Shown here: positions 16,924 to 28,800 of the stretch, in pieces | Layout of the letters: each line of letters begins with the position of its first letter | How positions within the stretch are numbered: the first letter of the stretch is position 1 | Origin: JAVBWI01 sp036677445 | GTDB taxonomy: Bacteria; Bacillota; Clostridia; Christensenellales; CAG-138 | DNA: 64,000 bases | Assembly (NCBI GenBank): GCA_036677445.1 | Contig: JAVBWI010000004.1 | Location: forward strand, 1-64,000 | Direction of reading: 5' to 3' | Position numbers and translations under genes: made by a program | The notes under the pieces: generated by a model | Told to the model about the DNA's origin: nothing | The model's input: the letters and a program-made list of their open reading frames with translations, nothing else | Database searches by the model: none

Positions 16924-18378
16924 TTATTCTCCTTTGATAACGTTCAGCTGTTCAATATTCAGGTCTTCCGGCCCAGTCATGGAACAGCCCTTTTCCTTGG
17001 CGTAACGGATATACTCCAATATATCCTGTGTAATGCGCTCACCCGGCGCCAGTATGGGGATGCCCGGCGGGTAACACATGACGAATTCGCTGCAAATATG
17101 CCCCACGCTTTGCGCGACCGGCAAGCTTGCCTTGGGGGCGTAAAACGCCTCCTGCGGTGACACGGCAACCTGCGGAGAGATATATTCGTGCTTCATCAGT
17201 TTTGCCTTATCCTGCTTATACCTGCGGCGGATATCCGCAAGCGCGCTCACCAGCCGCTCTATGTCGCGCTGCCTGTCGCCTACGGACACATAGGCGAGTA
17301 TATTGCCCAGATCCCCAAACTCCACCTGAATGTCATATTCATCACGGAGTATATCATACACCTCGATTCCCGCAAGACCGGTGCCGAACGTGTTGACGCT
17401 CAGCTTGGTTTCATCAAAATCAAATATGGTGTCGCCATTGACGAGTTCTTTCCCATACGCATAATAATCGCCGATCCGGTTGATCTCGTCGCGTGCATAC
17501 GCCGTCAGTTCCTGTACGCGCGCGAATATTTCCCCTCCGCGCAAAGCCAAATTCTTACGCGAAATATCAAGGCTCACGAGCAGCAGATAATTGCCGCTGG
17601 TCGTCTGTGTCAGGTTGATTACCTGCCTTACATAATCCGCGTTCACATGAGGCCCTAAGAGCAGCAGGCTGCTTTGGGTGAGCGATCCGCCGGATTTATG
17701 CATGCTGACGGCGGCCATGTCAGCCCCGGCCGCCATCGCGGACAACGGCATATCCCCGCCAAAGGAAAAGTGCGTGCCGTGCGCCTCATCCACCAACACC
17801 TTCATACCATGGGCATGGGCAATTTCCGTAATGGCGGAAATATTCGAGCAGATGCCGTAATACGTAGGATTGTTGATGAATATTGCCTTCGCATCCGGAT
17901 GCGCGGCAATGGCTTGCTTCAAGCCTTCGAGCCGCATACCGAGCGATATGCCCAGCCGTTCGTCGATTTCCGGGTTCACATATACGGGCACCGCGCCGCA
18001 GAGTATCAGCGCATTGATTACGCTGCGGTGCACGTTGCGCGGCAAAATCAATTTATCGCCCCGCTTGCACACCGAAAGCACCATGCTCTGCACGCTGGAG
18101 GTGGTACCGCCCACCATGAAAAAAGCGTGCGCCGCGCCAAACGCATCTGCAGCGAGCGCCTCCGCCTCCGCAATCACGCTTACGGGATGGCAAAGGTTAT
18201 CCAACGGCTTCATGCTGTTGACATCCACGCTTAAACAATCTTTCCCTAAAAAGGCCATGAGCTCCGGGTTGCCCTTGCCCCGCTTATGCCCAGGCACATC
18301 GAAGGGTACAACCCGCATGGCGCGGAATTGTTCCAACGCCTCCATAAGAGGCGCACGGTTTTGATCCAGCTTTTCCAT
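16924..18378 (-). CDS. speA: Arginine decarboxylase (Orn/Lys/Arg decarboxylase family)
   Basis: This 484-residue fold-type I PLP decarboxylase is the short firmicute form without the N-terminal wing domain. FDVPGHKRGKG, DEAHGTHFSFGG and the PLP lysine K228 in SMHKSGGS are clear. Arginine is the likely substrate because agmatinase follows in the same operon; lysine or ornithine cannot be excluded by sequence alone. GAAAGGAGG precedes the ATG, 33 bp after speD. The gene supplies agmatine for putrescine formation. Confidence 0.93.
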   Translation of the reverse strand: MEKLDQNRAPLMEALEQFRAMRVVPFDVPGHKRGKGNPELMAFLGKDCLSVDVNSMKPLDNLCHPVSVIAEAEALAADAFGAAHAFFMVGGTTSSVQSMVLSVCKRGDKLILPRNVHRSVINALILCGAVPVYVNPEIDERLGISLGMRLEGLKQAIAAHPDAKAIFINNPTYYGICSNISAITEIAHAHGMKVLVDEAHGTHFSFGGDMPLSAMAAGADMAAVSMHKSGGSLTQSSLLLLGPHVNADYVRQVINLTQTTSGNYLLLVSLDISRKNLALRGGEIFARVQELTAYARDEINRIGDYYAYGKELVNGDTIFDFDETKLSVNTFGTGLAGIEVYDILRDEYDIQVEFGDLGNILAYVSVGDRQRDIERLVSALADIRRRYKQDKAKLMKHEYISPQVAVSPQEAFYAPKASLPVAQSVGHICSEFVMCYPPGIPILAPGERITQDILEYIRYAKEKGCSMTGPEDLNIEQLNVIKGE

Positions 18379-18411
18379 GTCTCCGGCCTCCTTTCAAACA
18401 GCCTCGGCTGT

Positions 18412-19176
18412 TCAATCGTAAACATTCCTGCCGCTGTAGATTTCGATCATCTCCCTGCGCAGGCTTTCCATAATGGAAAGTCGTACGCGCGGTGAAAGCT
18501 CATAAATATCGGTATTAAACAGGTAGTTTTGCAGGTTGATCTCCTTAAGCATCATCTTGCTGTGAAAGAGGTTCGCTTCATACACGTTTACATCGATCAC
18601 GTCATATCGAAGCAGTATCTCCGGGTCGATATAGTCCTGAATGGAGGTCATCTTATGGTCCATAAAGACCTTTTTCCCGTTCACGTTGCGCGTAAAGCCG
18701 CGCACACGGTAATCCATGGTGATGATATCCGAATCAAAACTGCCAATTAAAAAATCAAGCGTTTGCAGCGGCGTGATTTCCCCGCAGGTAGCCACATCGA
18801 TATCCACCCTAAAGGTGGCGATGCTGGTCTCCGGATGGTATTCGGGGTAAGTGTGCACGGTTATGTGGCTCTTATCCAAATGCGCCAATATCACGTCGCC
18901 CGCAAGCCCGCGCACGGGCTCCTCCGCCAGCAAAAACGTTACGCTTGCGCCTTGCGGGTCATAATCCTGCTTGCTGACGCTTAGCACTTGCGCGCCGATC
19001 ATTTCGGAGAGCCGGTGCATGATACCGGTGATCCGCTCGGAATTGTACTGCTCGTCGATATATGCGATGTAATCCCTCTGCTCGCGCTCGGTCTTGGCGT
19101 AACACACATCGTAGATGTTGAAGCTGAGGGCTTTGGTAAGGTTGTTGAACCCGTACAGTTTCAGCTTGTTGTCCAT
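18412..19176 (-). CDS. speD: S-adenosylmethionine decarboxylase proenzyme (E. coli type)
   Basis: SpeD makes the aminopropyl donor for SpeE and uses a pyruvoyl group made by self-cleavage. The 254-residue protein is of the longer E. coli class. The cleavage site is DKSHITVHTYPE with Ser103 as the pyruvoyl precursor, and a following GxxTPL-like segment (CGEITPL) contributes to the active site. The ATG at 19176 is chosen because AAGGGAG lies upstream and MDNKLKLYGFNNLTKAL is a typical start; the open frame extends 31 codons further without support. It is the first gene of the polyamine operon, behind a long structured leader with a terminator hairpin. Confidence 0.95.
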   Translation of the reverse strand: MDNKLKLYGFNNLTKALSFNIYDVCYAKTEREQRDYIAYIDEQYNSERITGIMHRLSEMIGAQVLSVSKQDYDPQGASVTFLLAEEPVRGLAGDVILAHLDKSHITVHTYPEYHPETSIATFRVDIDVATCGEITPLQTLDFLIGSFDSDIITMDYRVRGFTRNVNGKKVFMDHKMTSIQDYIDPEILLRYDVIDVNVYEANLFHSKMMLKEINLQNYLFNTDIYELSPRVRLSIMESLRREMIEIYSGRNVYD

Positions 19177-19206
19177 ACTGCCATCTCCCTTGATTGTATT
19201 TTGGGC

Positions 19207-19263
19207 AATACAAAACGCCCGATACATAGGTCCGTGCAAACAACACAGCACTACACTCGGGCG
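19207..19263 (-). terminator. Attenuator-like terminator upstream of speD
   Basis: On the minus strand a 7-bp stem (CGCCCGA with TCGGGCG, 19216-19263) contains an inner GTGC/GCAC helix and is followed by TTTTGTATT (19207-19215). It lies in the leader between the promoter and the speD ribosome site, so it would stop transcription before speD unless disrupted. A TCGGG within the upstream structured region could pair with its 5' arm. Confidence 0.65.
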
Positions 19264-19384
19264 ATACAATCGGCAAAAACTGGCTTTTCACGCTGAACAG
19301 CTTCATTCTTGGACGCAGTTCAGGGCAGGTATTCAGCTTTTGAGGTGATCAGAGTCTATATAGCAAGGAATTACTTTTACTACT

Positions 19385-19602
19385 CTTATTGATCGTTCAC
19401 AAGTGTTTGTGCAATATATTGCACATGGCTGAAATTGCAGCCAACCCATAAATTTCCGAACCCGATGGCTCGATCAATAAGGCAACAAAGTTGCCAATTT
19501 CGGCTTTTGACCCGGCTGTCCGTCTGGCCTTGATCCTTCGGCTTCAACACCGAGGATGGTCAAAAAATTCTTTGCTAGAAGGCTCTCTTTATCCTCTTTC
19601 GC
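19385..19602 (-). promoter_or_regulatory. Structured 5' leader of the polyamine operon (candidate riboswitch)
   Basis: The minus-strand leader RNA can form several stems. An 11-bp perfect helix closes a 75-base region (CTTATTGATCG with CGATCAATAAG, 19385-19395 and 19471-19481). Inside it are TGGCTG/CAGCCA, a perfect 18-bp palindrome (19408-19425) and CACAA/TTGTG. Upstream lie GGCAAC/GTTGCC, an 8-bp helix TTTTGACC/GGTCAAAA (19505-19512 and 19558-19565) around a CCTCGG/CCGAAGG stem, and CTCTCT/AGAGAG. I do not recognise any described riboswitch class. The ligand, if any, is unknown; polyamines or AdoMet are natural guesses. Confidence 0.6.
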
Positions 19603-19609
19603 AGAGAGA

Positions 19610-19638
19610 ATTATATCGGATACAAAAGAATTTTGCAA
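19610..19638 (-). promoter_or_regulatory. Promoter of the polyamine operon
   Basis: Minus-strand -35 TTGCAA (19633-19638) and a perfect -10 TATAAT (19610-19615) are 17 bp apart. Transcription would start near 19603, giving a leader of about 430 bases before the speD ATG. The bases 19639-19827 between this promoter and the terminator of the giant gene show nothing I can identify. Confidence 0.82.
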
Positions 19639-19827
19639 CTGTTTTTTTCTTGAAGGTAATTAAATGAAGGCATTGAAAAGCAAGATGGGTTTTCGCGGCG
19701 TTCCGATATTCTTGTGCCTTTGCCACGCGGATAATAGTCATGACCGCGACCAATCAGAAGACGTAAACAGCACGTTGGCTATGCAGGAGTATTTGTATTG
19801 TTGCAAAAACCATAAACCGTTGCGGTA

Positions 19828-19866
19828 TTAAAAGCAAAAACTCCCCGAACTGAACTACGGGGAGTT
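19828..19866 (-). terminator. Terminator of the giant adhesin gene
   Basis: A perfect 9-bp stem (AACTCCCCG / CGGGGAGTT, 19839-19866) lies 15 bp after the stop codon and is followed on the minus strand by TTTTTGCTTTT. Confidence 0.9.
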
Positions 19867-19881
19867 CCATTTACCAAGCTC

Positions 19882-22800
19882 TCAGCCTTTGCTTTTTTCT
19901 GCCGCGCGCTTTTTACGAAGCAGCACCAGCAACATCATAAGAGCAATGCAGATGACCGCCCATCCGGCCGCAGCCGCGCCGCCGGTACGCGGTATGCCCG
20001 GCGTATCCGGCAGCACCGGTTCCGGCTTCTGGCCATTACCGTTATGATGTCCATTGCTGCCATACTGATTCAGGTAATTGATCAGACCCAGCAGTGTTCC
20101 GATATCCATATTGCCCGAAATCTGCAGTCCCAGCGGGATTGTCGCGGAGCCTACATCGCCAAAGGCATTGATATGCAGGTTTTGTGCGCTGATATTACCG
20201 CCCATTACAGTACCGTCGCTCGCGATTACCACATTTCCGCCCGAAATGGACTGAATGAGGAGATTGGAGATACTGCCCACATACAGATCGCCGCCGGATG
20301 CGCTAAGCGATCCGCCCAGGTTCAGAACCAGCGACTGTGTGCCATTCCCTATTCCTTCGCCGGATTCAAGCGTCAAATTATTCGCGGTGATATTCGTTGA
20401 CCCGCCTGTAAGAGTGCCTGCCGTGATCGCGCCCGTAGCCGATATGCCTGCGTTGCCAGAGGCATGCACACTGTTGATCAGCAGAGATCCGTCATTGACC
20501 ACATAGAAGCCGCCCGCTGCCACACCGTCAAGCGCGCCAACCTGTATACGTATGGGCGCCGACACCGTACCCACGCTGCCGCCAAGCGCGAACAGCCCTG
20601 CGCTCCCTGCGACGATGCACGGGGCCTGCGCGCCTGTTGGCGCAGAACTGGTCATGAACAGACGGCGTACGTTCCTTTGGCTCTGTGCAGCAGCCTGTTC
20701 GATATTGCCCAGAGAGAATACGTGCACCTCTCCGCCCGCTGTGAGGCTGTAGAGCAGCATGTTGCCTGCGCCTGCGAGATAAATGCCGTCCGCCGCGCCC
20801 GCGCCTGCCGTGCCCGTCACGGTGCCTCCGGCGTTAAATGTTAAGCTGTGGCTGCCGTCCCCTATACTGCCGCCCGCATACAGTATAAGGTTGCCTGCAG
20901 CGGTGATCGTGCTCGCCGCTGCCTGTGCATTTAGCAGCAATGCCTCTGCAGTCTCCTGCGCAGTATCGACGGCAAGGGCAAGCAGTTCCGCCTGCGCCTG
21001 CGCGTCATCCGCGTCAGCCCGCGCGTCTTCCGCCGCCTGCCTTGCGGCTTCTTCCGCAGCCCGTGCGGCGACAAGCGCCAGCGCATTTGCCGCAGCCTTT
21101 TGCTGCGCCGCTTCAAGCTTTTTGTAAAGAGCCGCAAGCGCAGCTGCTTTCTGAGATTCGGATAGTGTCGTATCCGCCGTTACCGCCGCGATCTGTGCCG
21201 CAAGCGCGGCTGCGGAAGCATCGGCAGCATCCGCTTTTGCCTGTGCCGCGGCCGTTGCCGCCTGGGCGTTTATATATGCCTCTTCCTTACGATCCGCATG
21301 GGTATTCTTCACATCTGCCTGTGCCTGCGCCTGATCCGCCGCGTTTTTGGCCTCATTCGCGGCCTGCTGCGCCGCGAGCGCTTCCATGATCGCCGTATTG
21401 TTGCCGCTGTAATCGAGTATGCTGCCCGGCGCACGCAGTTTCACGTCGCCTTCGGTGGCGGTAATTATGCTTAATACCAAGTTGCCGCTGATTTCATTGA
21501 TGTTGAGCGCTTGCGCCGTTGCGCTCAACGTGCCTACGCCCGTGCCGCCGTTTTGCGTATCCACCTCAAAGGCATCCTGCGCAGTCCCGATATCGCCGTT
21601 TTGTGCGGTAAGGCGGATGCTGTCCGCGATGATGTTGGCAGGCGCCCCCAACCGGTCGCCTTCGACGATGCCGCCAAGCGCCGTAACATCCACCGTGCCG
21701 CCCGCGATGAGCAGGCCCAGCGCCAAATCCTGCGGGCTGCCCAAACGGATCGCCGTGTTTCTGAGCGTCATGTCGCCTTGTGCGGTGGCATAAATGCTGC
21801 CAGTCTCGCTTTCCACGGTGATATGCATATCGCCCGTATCCGCTACGCAGATATTGCCGTATGCGCTTGCGGTGATTCTGCCCGGCGTCGCAAGGAACAG
21901 ATACGCATCCGTTGCGCCGATACTGCCCATCGCGGAGTCAAGCGTGATATTGCCGCCCGCCGAGATGTTCCTTTCTCCGGCGTCGCGCTGCGCCTGTATG
22001 CGCGTATCCATGATGCTGCCCGGTGCGGTAAGTTGCACATCCTGCCCCGCGGTAATCGTACCCACGCCCATATCCCCGGTACGCTCAATTAAATACACGC
22101 TGCCGGCCGTCGCTATTGCGTCAAGCCGCGTCGCCTCTTCAGGGTAATACACGCGCAGCCAGTCGTAATCCACAACGACCTTGAGCACCCATGTATATAT
22201 TTCATTGCCCTCGGCGTCCATTGTTGTGATACGTTCAACCACAACCGGCGCGTACACGCCGCTGCCGTCATCGACAGGCTGCGTGATGCTGCCTGCCAGC
22301 GTCGGCCTGTTCGCCTGCTGCTCTATAATAAGTGGGGTATCGGAACTTCCGATGCTGCCTTGTGCGTGCAGCGTGATGTCGCGCCCAAATACATGCTGCC
22401 CCACCGGGGACAATGCGCCCAGAATGCTGCCTGCAAGCGCATATATGCTGACGTCGCCGCGTTCGGACCGGATTTGCCCGATAGTGATATCACCGGTATC
22501 CTGCGTCAATAGAATGCCGCCCTCGTTATACACATACCCCGTGCCTGCGGAAACGCCGATATGGATAGTGAAATTGCGTGCCGCGGGATCATCGGGCGGG
22601 GTATCATCCGGATACGCCGCCTGCGCCCACGCCGCTTCAATCAGCTCCGTAATCTGTTCTGCCGTCAGCAGGCTCGCAAACACCTCCGCAAGCCCTGCTA
22701 TCTCATCCGCGGCAATCGCGGCAGCCAGCCATAAGGCAGCCTGCGTATCCGTCACCCTGCTTTGGCCGGCGGCTGCCGGCGCCAGAGCGAGGCGAAGCCG

Positions 22801-25800
22801 CTCGGCCACCTGCCGGTAGCGGTCCAGGATGGTCACATCCGCCAGGAGGCTGCGCAGCGCGCTGTATGTGAGCGTATCATCCACGATTAAAGTGCGGAGC
22901 ACATCCTGCGTAATGAAACCGTTTTCGATCAACGCCGCAAGTGCGTCCGTCGTCAGCAGGCTATTCACGCCGTCGCGTCCGTTTGCCGCAATCCATGCGG
23001 CCAGTTCTTCCGGAGTCTGCGCCAAAAGCGCGCTGTCGATATTCTCAATCCCGCCGTCGCCCAGGTAGTCCCCCTGCTGCATATTGCCATTTTCATCCCG
23101 GCCGGAACCCGATTGCACAACAGGCCGCATCCGTTCGAAGGACGTATTGCCAACAAGCTGCACGCCCTCCAGGTAGTAATTACGAACCATCGTGATATTG
23201 AGCGCCATGCCCGCGGGAATATCCACGAGTATGAACCGTTCCGCTGTTCCAATATCCTCCGCTGCCGAAAGAACGATGTCGCCCGTAGCATCGCTGCTGT
23301 CGGCATAGAGATAACCGTCCGCCATGCCGGTATAGATGCCGCCCGCGGTCGAGCGCATATCCAGCCTGTTTCCGCCGCCAAACAGCTCGATGCGGTTGAA
23401 GGTGATGTCATCGGCCGCGACAATCAAAAGTGTGCCGGGGTCCATCAGTACATCCGTCAGGTTGACCTTTCCCCCTGCCGTGATGTGGGCATCCGCGTTC
23501 ACGATCACCAGCTTGCCAGTTGAAATATCCGCATAAGCAATCATGTGCAGCTCACTTGCTTCATCCTTCACGGTATCGCTTACCGTAACGGCGCCGGTGC
23601 TGATGCCGCCATTGTGTGAAACCAGCGTTACCGTACTATTATCCACTCCGATTGCGCCGCTCGTGATACTGCCGCCCGCGTCGATATTCACAACGGAGCC
23701 GTTCTGCACAAGAACATTGTTCACCGTTATCGGGCCGCCTGCGATGACCGTAACGCTGCCGTTGTTTTTTACCGTCAGGTTCGCGTACTCCGTCGCATCC
23801 GAATAAACGCCGCCTTCTATTGTGGCGTTCACAGTGCCGCCGTCCACCGTTATGCCGTCGTTGCGGATGAACATGTCGCTTATATGACCACCCGTGCTGT
23901 CGGTAATGTTCAGCAAGCCTTTAACAGTCAGCCTGTTCACAATGGCGTCGCCGTCATTCAATAGGATCGCCAGCTTTGCGCCATTTTGGAGCTCAAGATC
24001 AGAGAACAGCACGTCGCCCGTTGCGATATTCAGCTTGACATCCGCTGCGTAGCCGTCCGCCGCGCCGATGACCGAATTCAGAAGGTTCACGCTTGACTGT
24101 GCTAAGATGTAGGCGGTGCCCGCATACGCTTTGCCATTCTTCGCGCGGAAGGTTACATCTATCGTGCCGCCTTGGGTTCTGGGCGCGATTACCAGCGGAT
24201 TCGCCTCCGTGAAGAGCTGTCCGCCGTCTGCGACCTCGAAAGTGATCTTATCGGAAACGATATCGATGTCCGTGGTATCGCCCGCAAGATCCGTCAGGTT
24301 GATAACGCCTGTAGCCGGATTATGCACGCTGAGCATCAGCGTATCCGCAAGTATATTGCCGATGGCAACGGCAGTGTCGCCCGCAAGCGGTTTATAATTG
24401 CGCTTGGTGTTTGCCGCGACGGCGGAAAGGTTCTCCTCCGAGTCGATGGTCGCGCCGTCGGCAAGTATAAACACCGCGTTGCCGGCGCGGTCGTTGTTGA
24501 TGATGGAAAGGAGCACATTGCCTTGTGCGTCATAGATTACACGGGCAAGCTCGTAGGTGGAGCCGTATGCGGCAAGGGTATCTTCCACGTTGATATCCGC
24601 GGCAAGGTCTGTTACGTAAGCGAGCTTAGCGACACCTTCATCGTTGGTCCTGTATTCATACTGTGCCCAACCGGCGGCGAGCTTTACAAGCTGACCGTCG
24701 CTGTTGTAGGAGAAGTAGGAAGTGCCGTTGTAATTGTAATTGTCGAACCCATCCAGCGAGACATACACATCATCCATGATCTCCTGCAGATAGGTCGGCG
24801 TTCCCTTTGAGATGGTCACGTCCATACCGTTCGCATCCGACGCGTATTCGGAATAGATCGTATCTGTATCGCCGAACACACTGCCATCCGTATACACGCG
24901 GAAGGTGCCGTCGGGCTTGAGATAGGCCGTGATCTCATAAAACTCGTTGAGATACAGTATGGTGCCCACAGGAAGATCGGCCGTCGCCGTATCAATATCC
25001 ACTACACGCATGTACTGGCTGACGATCTTATAGCCATCCACATCCTCGCTCATGGCAAACGCATTGCTTGCACCCATATAGGTGATCTGTGCGCCTACAC
25101 GGCCGTTCGAGGTGACCGGCCTGATGACCACCGTACCATCCATGTACACATAGACGGGCGTGAGTGAAACATTGCTCAATGTAGCGCCGTACTGGTCAAG
25201 ATATTTCAGCTCGTCATCCGTGAGCTCAATGATACCATCGTTCACGGTGAAGTAGATTGGGAAACCAAAGATGCCGGTATTGATGCCCAGCACACCGCTG
25301 TAAGCTTCTCCGTTACGGGAAACCTTATATTGGTAAGTGCCGCTTACAGTACCCGCCTTGCGGCTCTGCAGTGCGTAAACCGGATCGCTGCTTGTGTTGT
25401 AAACATAATGCCCGTCTACCATGATAGTCCTCAGCGCCAAACCTTTTGCTTCCGCAATCGCGAGTGCGTTAAGGTATATCGTATCGACGCCCGTCGAATA
25501 GAAGGTCGCCTGCGCAATGCCCAGTTCGGCCAGCTCGCTCACACTTAGCCGCACGCCGTCTCTGTAGTACCCAAACTGCATCTCGGAGTAAACCGCATCG
25601 CCGTTGGAATCCACTTTTTGCGTCATGCCCGGCGCGACGGAGATCGTCGCATCTTCCACATCGCCATCCGAACCGCGCTCAATCGCCACATAGGTCATGG
25701 TGCCGTCGGGGAACACGGCCACAACGCGGCCGCTGATCAGCTTGATGCCGGCCTTGTCGGCAACATTCCATCCATCCGCAAAGTTTGCAAAGTCTACGAA

Positions 25801-28800
25801 CAGATACCCGCCGTCGGTCTTGATATAGCCGCCGTTATAGGAATAGGTAACGGTTTCTCCCGCAGGCGTTGAGGTGATTTCGCCGCTGCCAGTCCGTGCG
25901 CCGAGCTTAATCAGGCTCATGCCGCCGGTCATATGATCCAGCCTGAACAGAATATCCTTGATTTCGTTGTAACGGCCCGTATTTCCTGTGCCGAGCACCA
26001 CACGGTAATAGGATACCGTATCGCTGGTGTTCACCGCCTCCAGTTCGTAGCTGTATGCGCCGTTATAGACCTGGTAGCCGCCGCTCGCCGACTTTAATAC
26101 AACCAGCTTGCCGGAGGTCACGCATTCGCTTGCTTCGCTGCCGTTTACGGAGGAAACGTCATGGATCGTGCTGTTTGAAAGCGCGGTGCTGGTGCCCGTA
26201 TCGCTCGCGGCGGCCGTTGTGTTTTTGCTGACCTTGTTCTCGCCCGCGCCCGTACCGGAGACCGTATACGTCAGCGTCTTGGACACGGAGCTAAACGTAT
26301 GGCTGCCGTATGTACTCGCCAAAGCCGTCAGGAACGCATCGGCTTCGCGGATGGTTATGATATATGAAACGGCCGTTGTGAAGGTAGCTGTCGATTCACC
26401 TGTCTGTACGGTAGTTTTGTTCAGGCTCAGATCAACATTCAGCGCAATATTGTTTGCAATAACTGCCTTGACTTTATTGACGATATAGTCGGCCAGCGCC
26501 CTCGCCAGTACAGCATCCATGTCTCCTTCATCAGGGACGATTGTATTCCTGAATTCAACTGCAAGCTCATCAGCCGTAATGCCGCTGAGCGCCGATTGTA
26601 CGGCCGCCCGCGCCTGCTCCAGGGTTTGCAGTATAGCGCCCGTAGACAAGCCGATGGCCGTAATCAGCTTGGTTCTCGTATAAGTATAGCCCGCGGCGAA
26701 TTCATATTCCCCGCCTTCGTTCGCTTTGACTTCCACCACATGGAACAGATAGTTCTCGTCATAACTGCCGTTGAGGTCTTCAAGAACCAGCAGTTTGGAT
26801 CCCTGGGTAGAGCCGCTGCCGATGATGGTACCCGTGACCACATTGCCCGCGTTATCGATAAACACCTGCTTGTAATAGATCTTGATGCCGTTTGGCAGTA
26901 TCCAGCCGAGATCCGAGGTGGACTCGATGTAAATCGTTGCGCCGTTTTCGCCTACCTGCATAAGCGCTTTGCCGTTTTCATCAAATGTGATGAGCTGATC
27001 GTAAGCCGCCCCCGAACCCGTGATGGTGATGGATACGACGTTTCCATCACCGTCGACCTGGACATGGATATTGTCGAACGAATAGGATGTGCCGTAGCCT
27101 TCGGAGCTGTCCGCCGGGTCATATTCGCGTGTAACGATGCTGATGAGCTTGCCGTTTGCATCCGTTATCACCGCCGCGCCGTTGGGGAGCGTGTAATACT
27201 TGTACCCGTCGACCTCCGAATAGTACTGTTCCGCCGAGAAGGTGGTATCCACGGGAAGCGTAACAAGGCCGTCGCTGGTAAGATAATACCCTGAATCGCT
27301 GCCGTCCGAAGCAACAGGTATCGGCTTGCTGGTAATGGAGCCATCTGGAAGTGAAATGACCGTCGCCACATCGCGCGAGAACGCCATCGCCATGTGGCTG
27401 CGCGGCGTCGTCACTGTGATGACCTCCGCCTCGGTCCCTTTATCCGCGCAGATGGTCTGCGGCGCAAGCAGCACGATATACGCTTCGCCTTCCGCATAGA
27501 TACCGTGCAGGTTCAGTGTGCCAAGGTTGCCCGAAGCCGCATCCTGTGCCGCCTGAGTCATCCAAAGCACCACCAGCCCCAGCTCGGTGAATAGATTGCC
27601 GTTGGCTACGATACGCACATACGTTTCCCGCATCGCGTTGCCAAAGCTGACCCCGTTCATGCCGGCATATGCGCCGACCTCAAATATATATGCGCGGAAA
27701 GGCGCGCCGCTGCCGTTGCCCACATTGCCCGCATCGTTGATAATTAGCCTGTTGGCCGCCACAAACGCGCCGCCGCCGGAATTCTGCTCCGTATAGACGC
27801 TGCCGCCATACATATTCAGTGTCAGGCGACCTTCGCCAAGATCCGTCTCACGCGTTTCGCCCACACCGAATATCACATCGCGCCCGCTAAGGGAATTGAT
27901 CGTCAGGGCAGGCGTTTCATCGCCGAAGAGATAGGTGAAGCTGGCGCTGCCATCGCCGGAGTTTACCCTGATGTTGGGCATCCCGAGGCTGCCGTTATAC
28001 AGCGTAAGGTCCTTGATTATCAGCGTCCTATTCGAGTAATTGTTGATTATAACGTTGGGCAGGAAGCTGTTGGTGTATATTCTGCCGCTGCCGCTGACGC
28101 CGCCGTTCTGTGCGGTAAGCGTTAAGGAGCCTATATCGTCATTGTACAGCCCCTCTACCATAACCGTACCGTCGCCATAGGTGATGAAGCTGCTCGTATT
28201 GCCCAGGGATGTATCCGCACCGACGCAGTTCACCGAGCCGTCGTCATAGATATCGAGGTACAGCCCCGCCGCTGCGCCGCCAATGTGCGCATCGCCGTTG
28301 AAGCTGATACTGCCGTTTGAGCTGAACGTACCCGTCTGCTGCTGCTCCGCATCGGAATAGAATACGTACTTCACCAGCACATCCACCCAGCGGATAATGG
28401 TCTCTGTAATCCACTTGACAAACCAGCCGATGATGGGGATCTTGCTGACCTTTTTCACAACGCGCGTAATGACTTCCTTCACCTTTTCCCATACGTAGTT
28501 CACGATGGTATTGGCGATGGCGGTCGCGTCACGGTTGACTGTGGTGCTGCTGATAGACGGCGAATCGGCCGTGATATAAACCCGGTAGCCCGCTACCTCG
28601 CCGGTATTTCTTACCGCTATATCCGCGTTGCAGTTACCGCTGACCTTGGATTCCGCATAGACCCAGCCCGTCGCGCCTACGATTTCGGCATAAGTCCTGC
28701 TCGTCAAATTCATGTTCGTGACGCGCGCTTCTATTACCAACTCCTCCACGCCGCCTACATAGGCATTGCCGAGGACCGTATCCAGGTCGTTGACCAAATC

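Noticed and set aside
19177..19306. An upstream reading frame in the speD leader (starting MKLFSVKSQF)
   Set aside because: It lacks a ribosome site and overlaps the terminator hairpin; the RNA structure explains the region better, though a regulatory peptide is not fully excluded.
19385..19602. T-box, SAM, lysine, ykkC/guanidine or M-box riboswitch in the speD leader
   Set aside because: The conserved cores of these classes, as I know them, could not be found in the leader.
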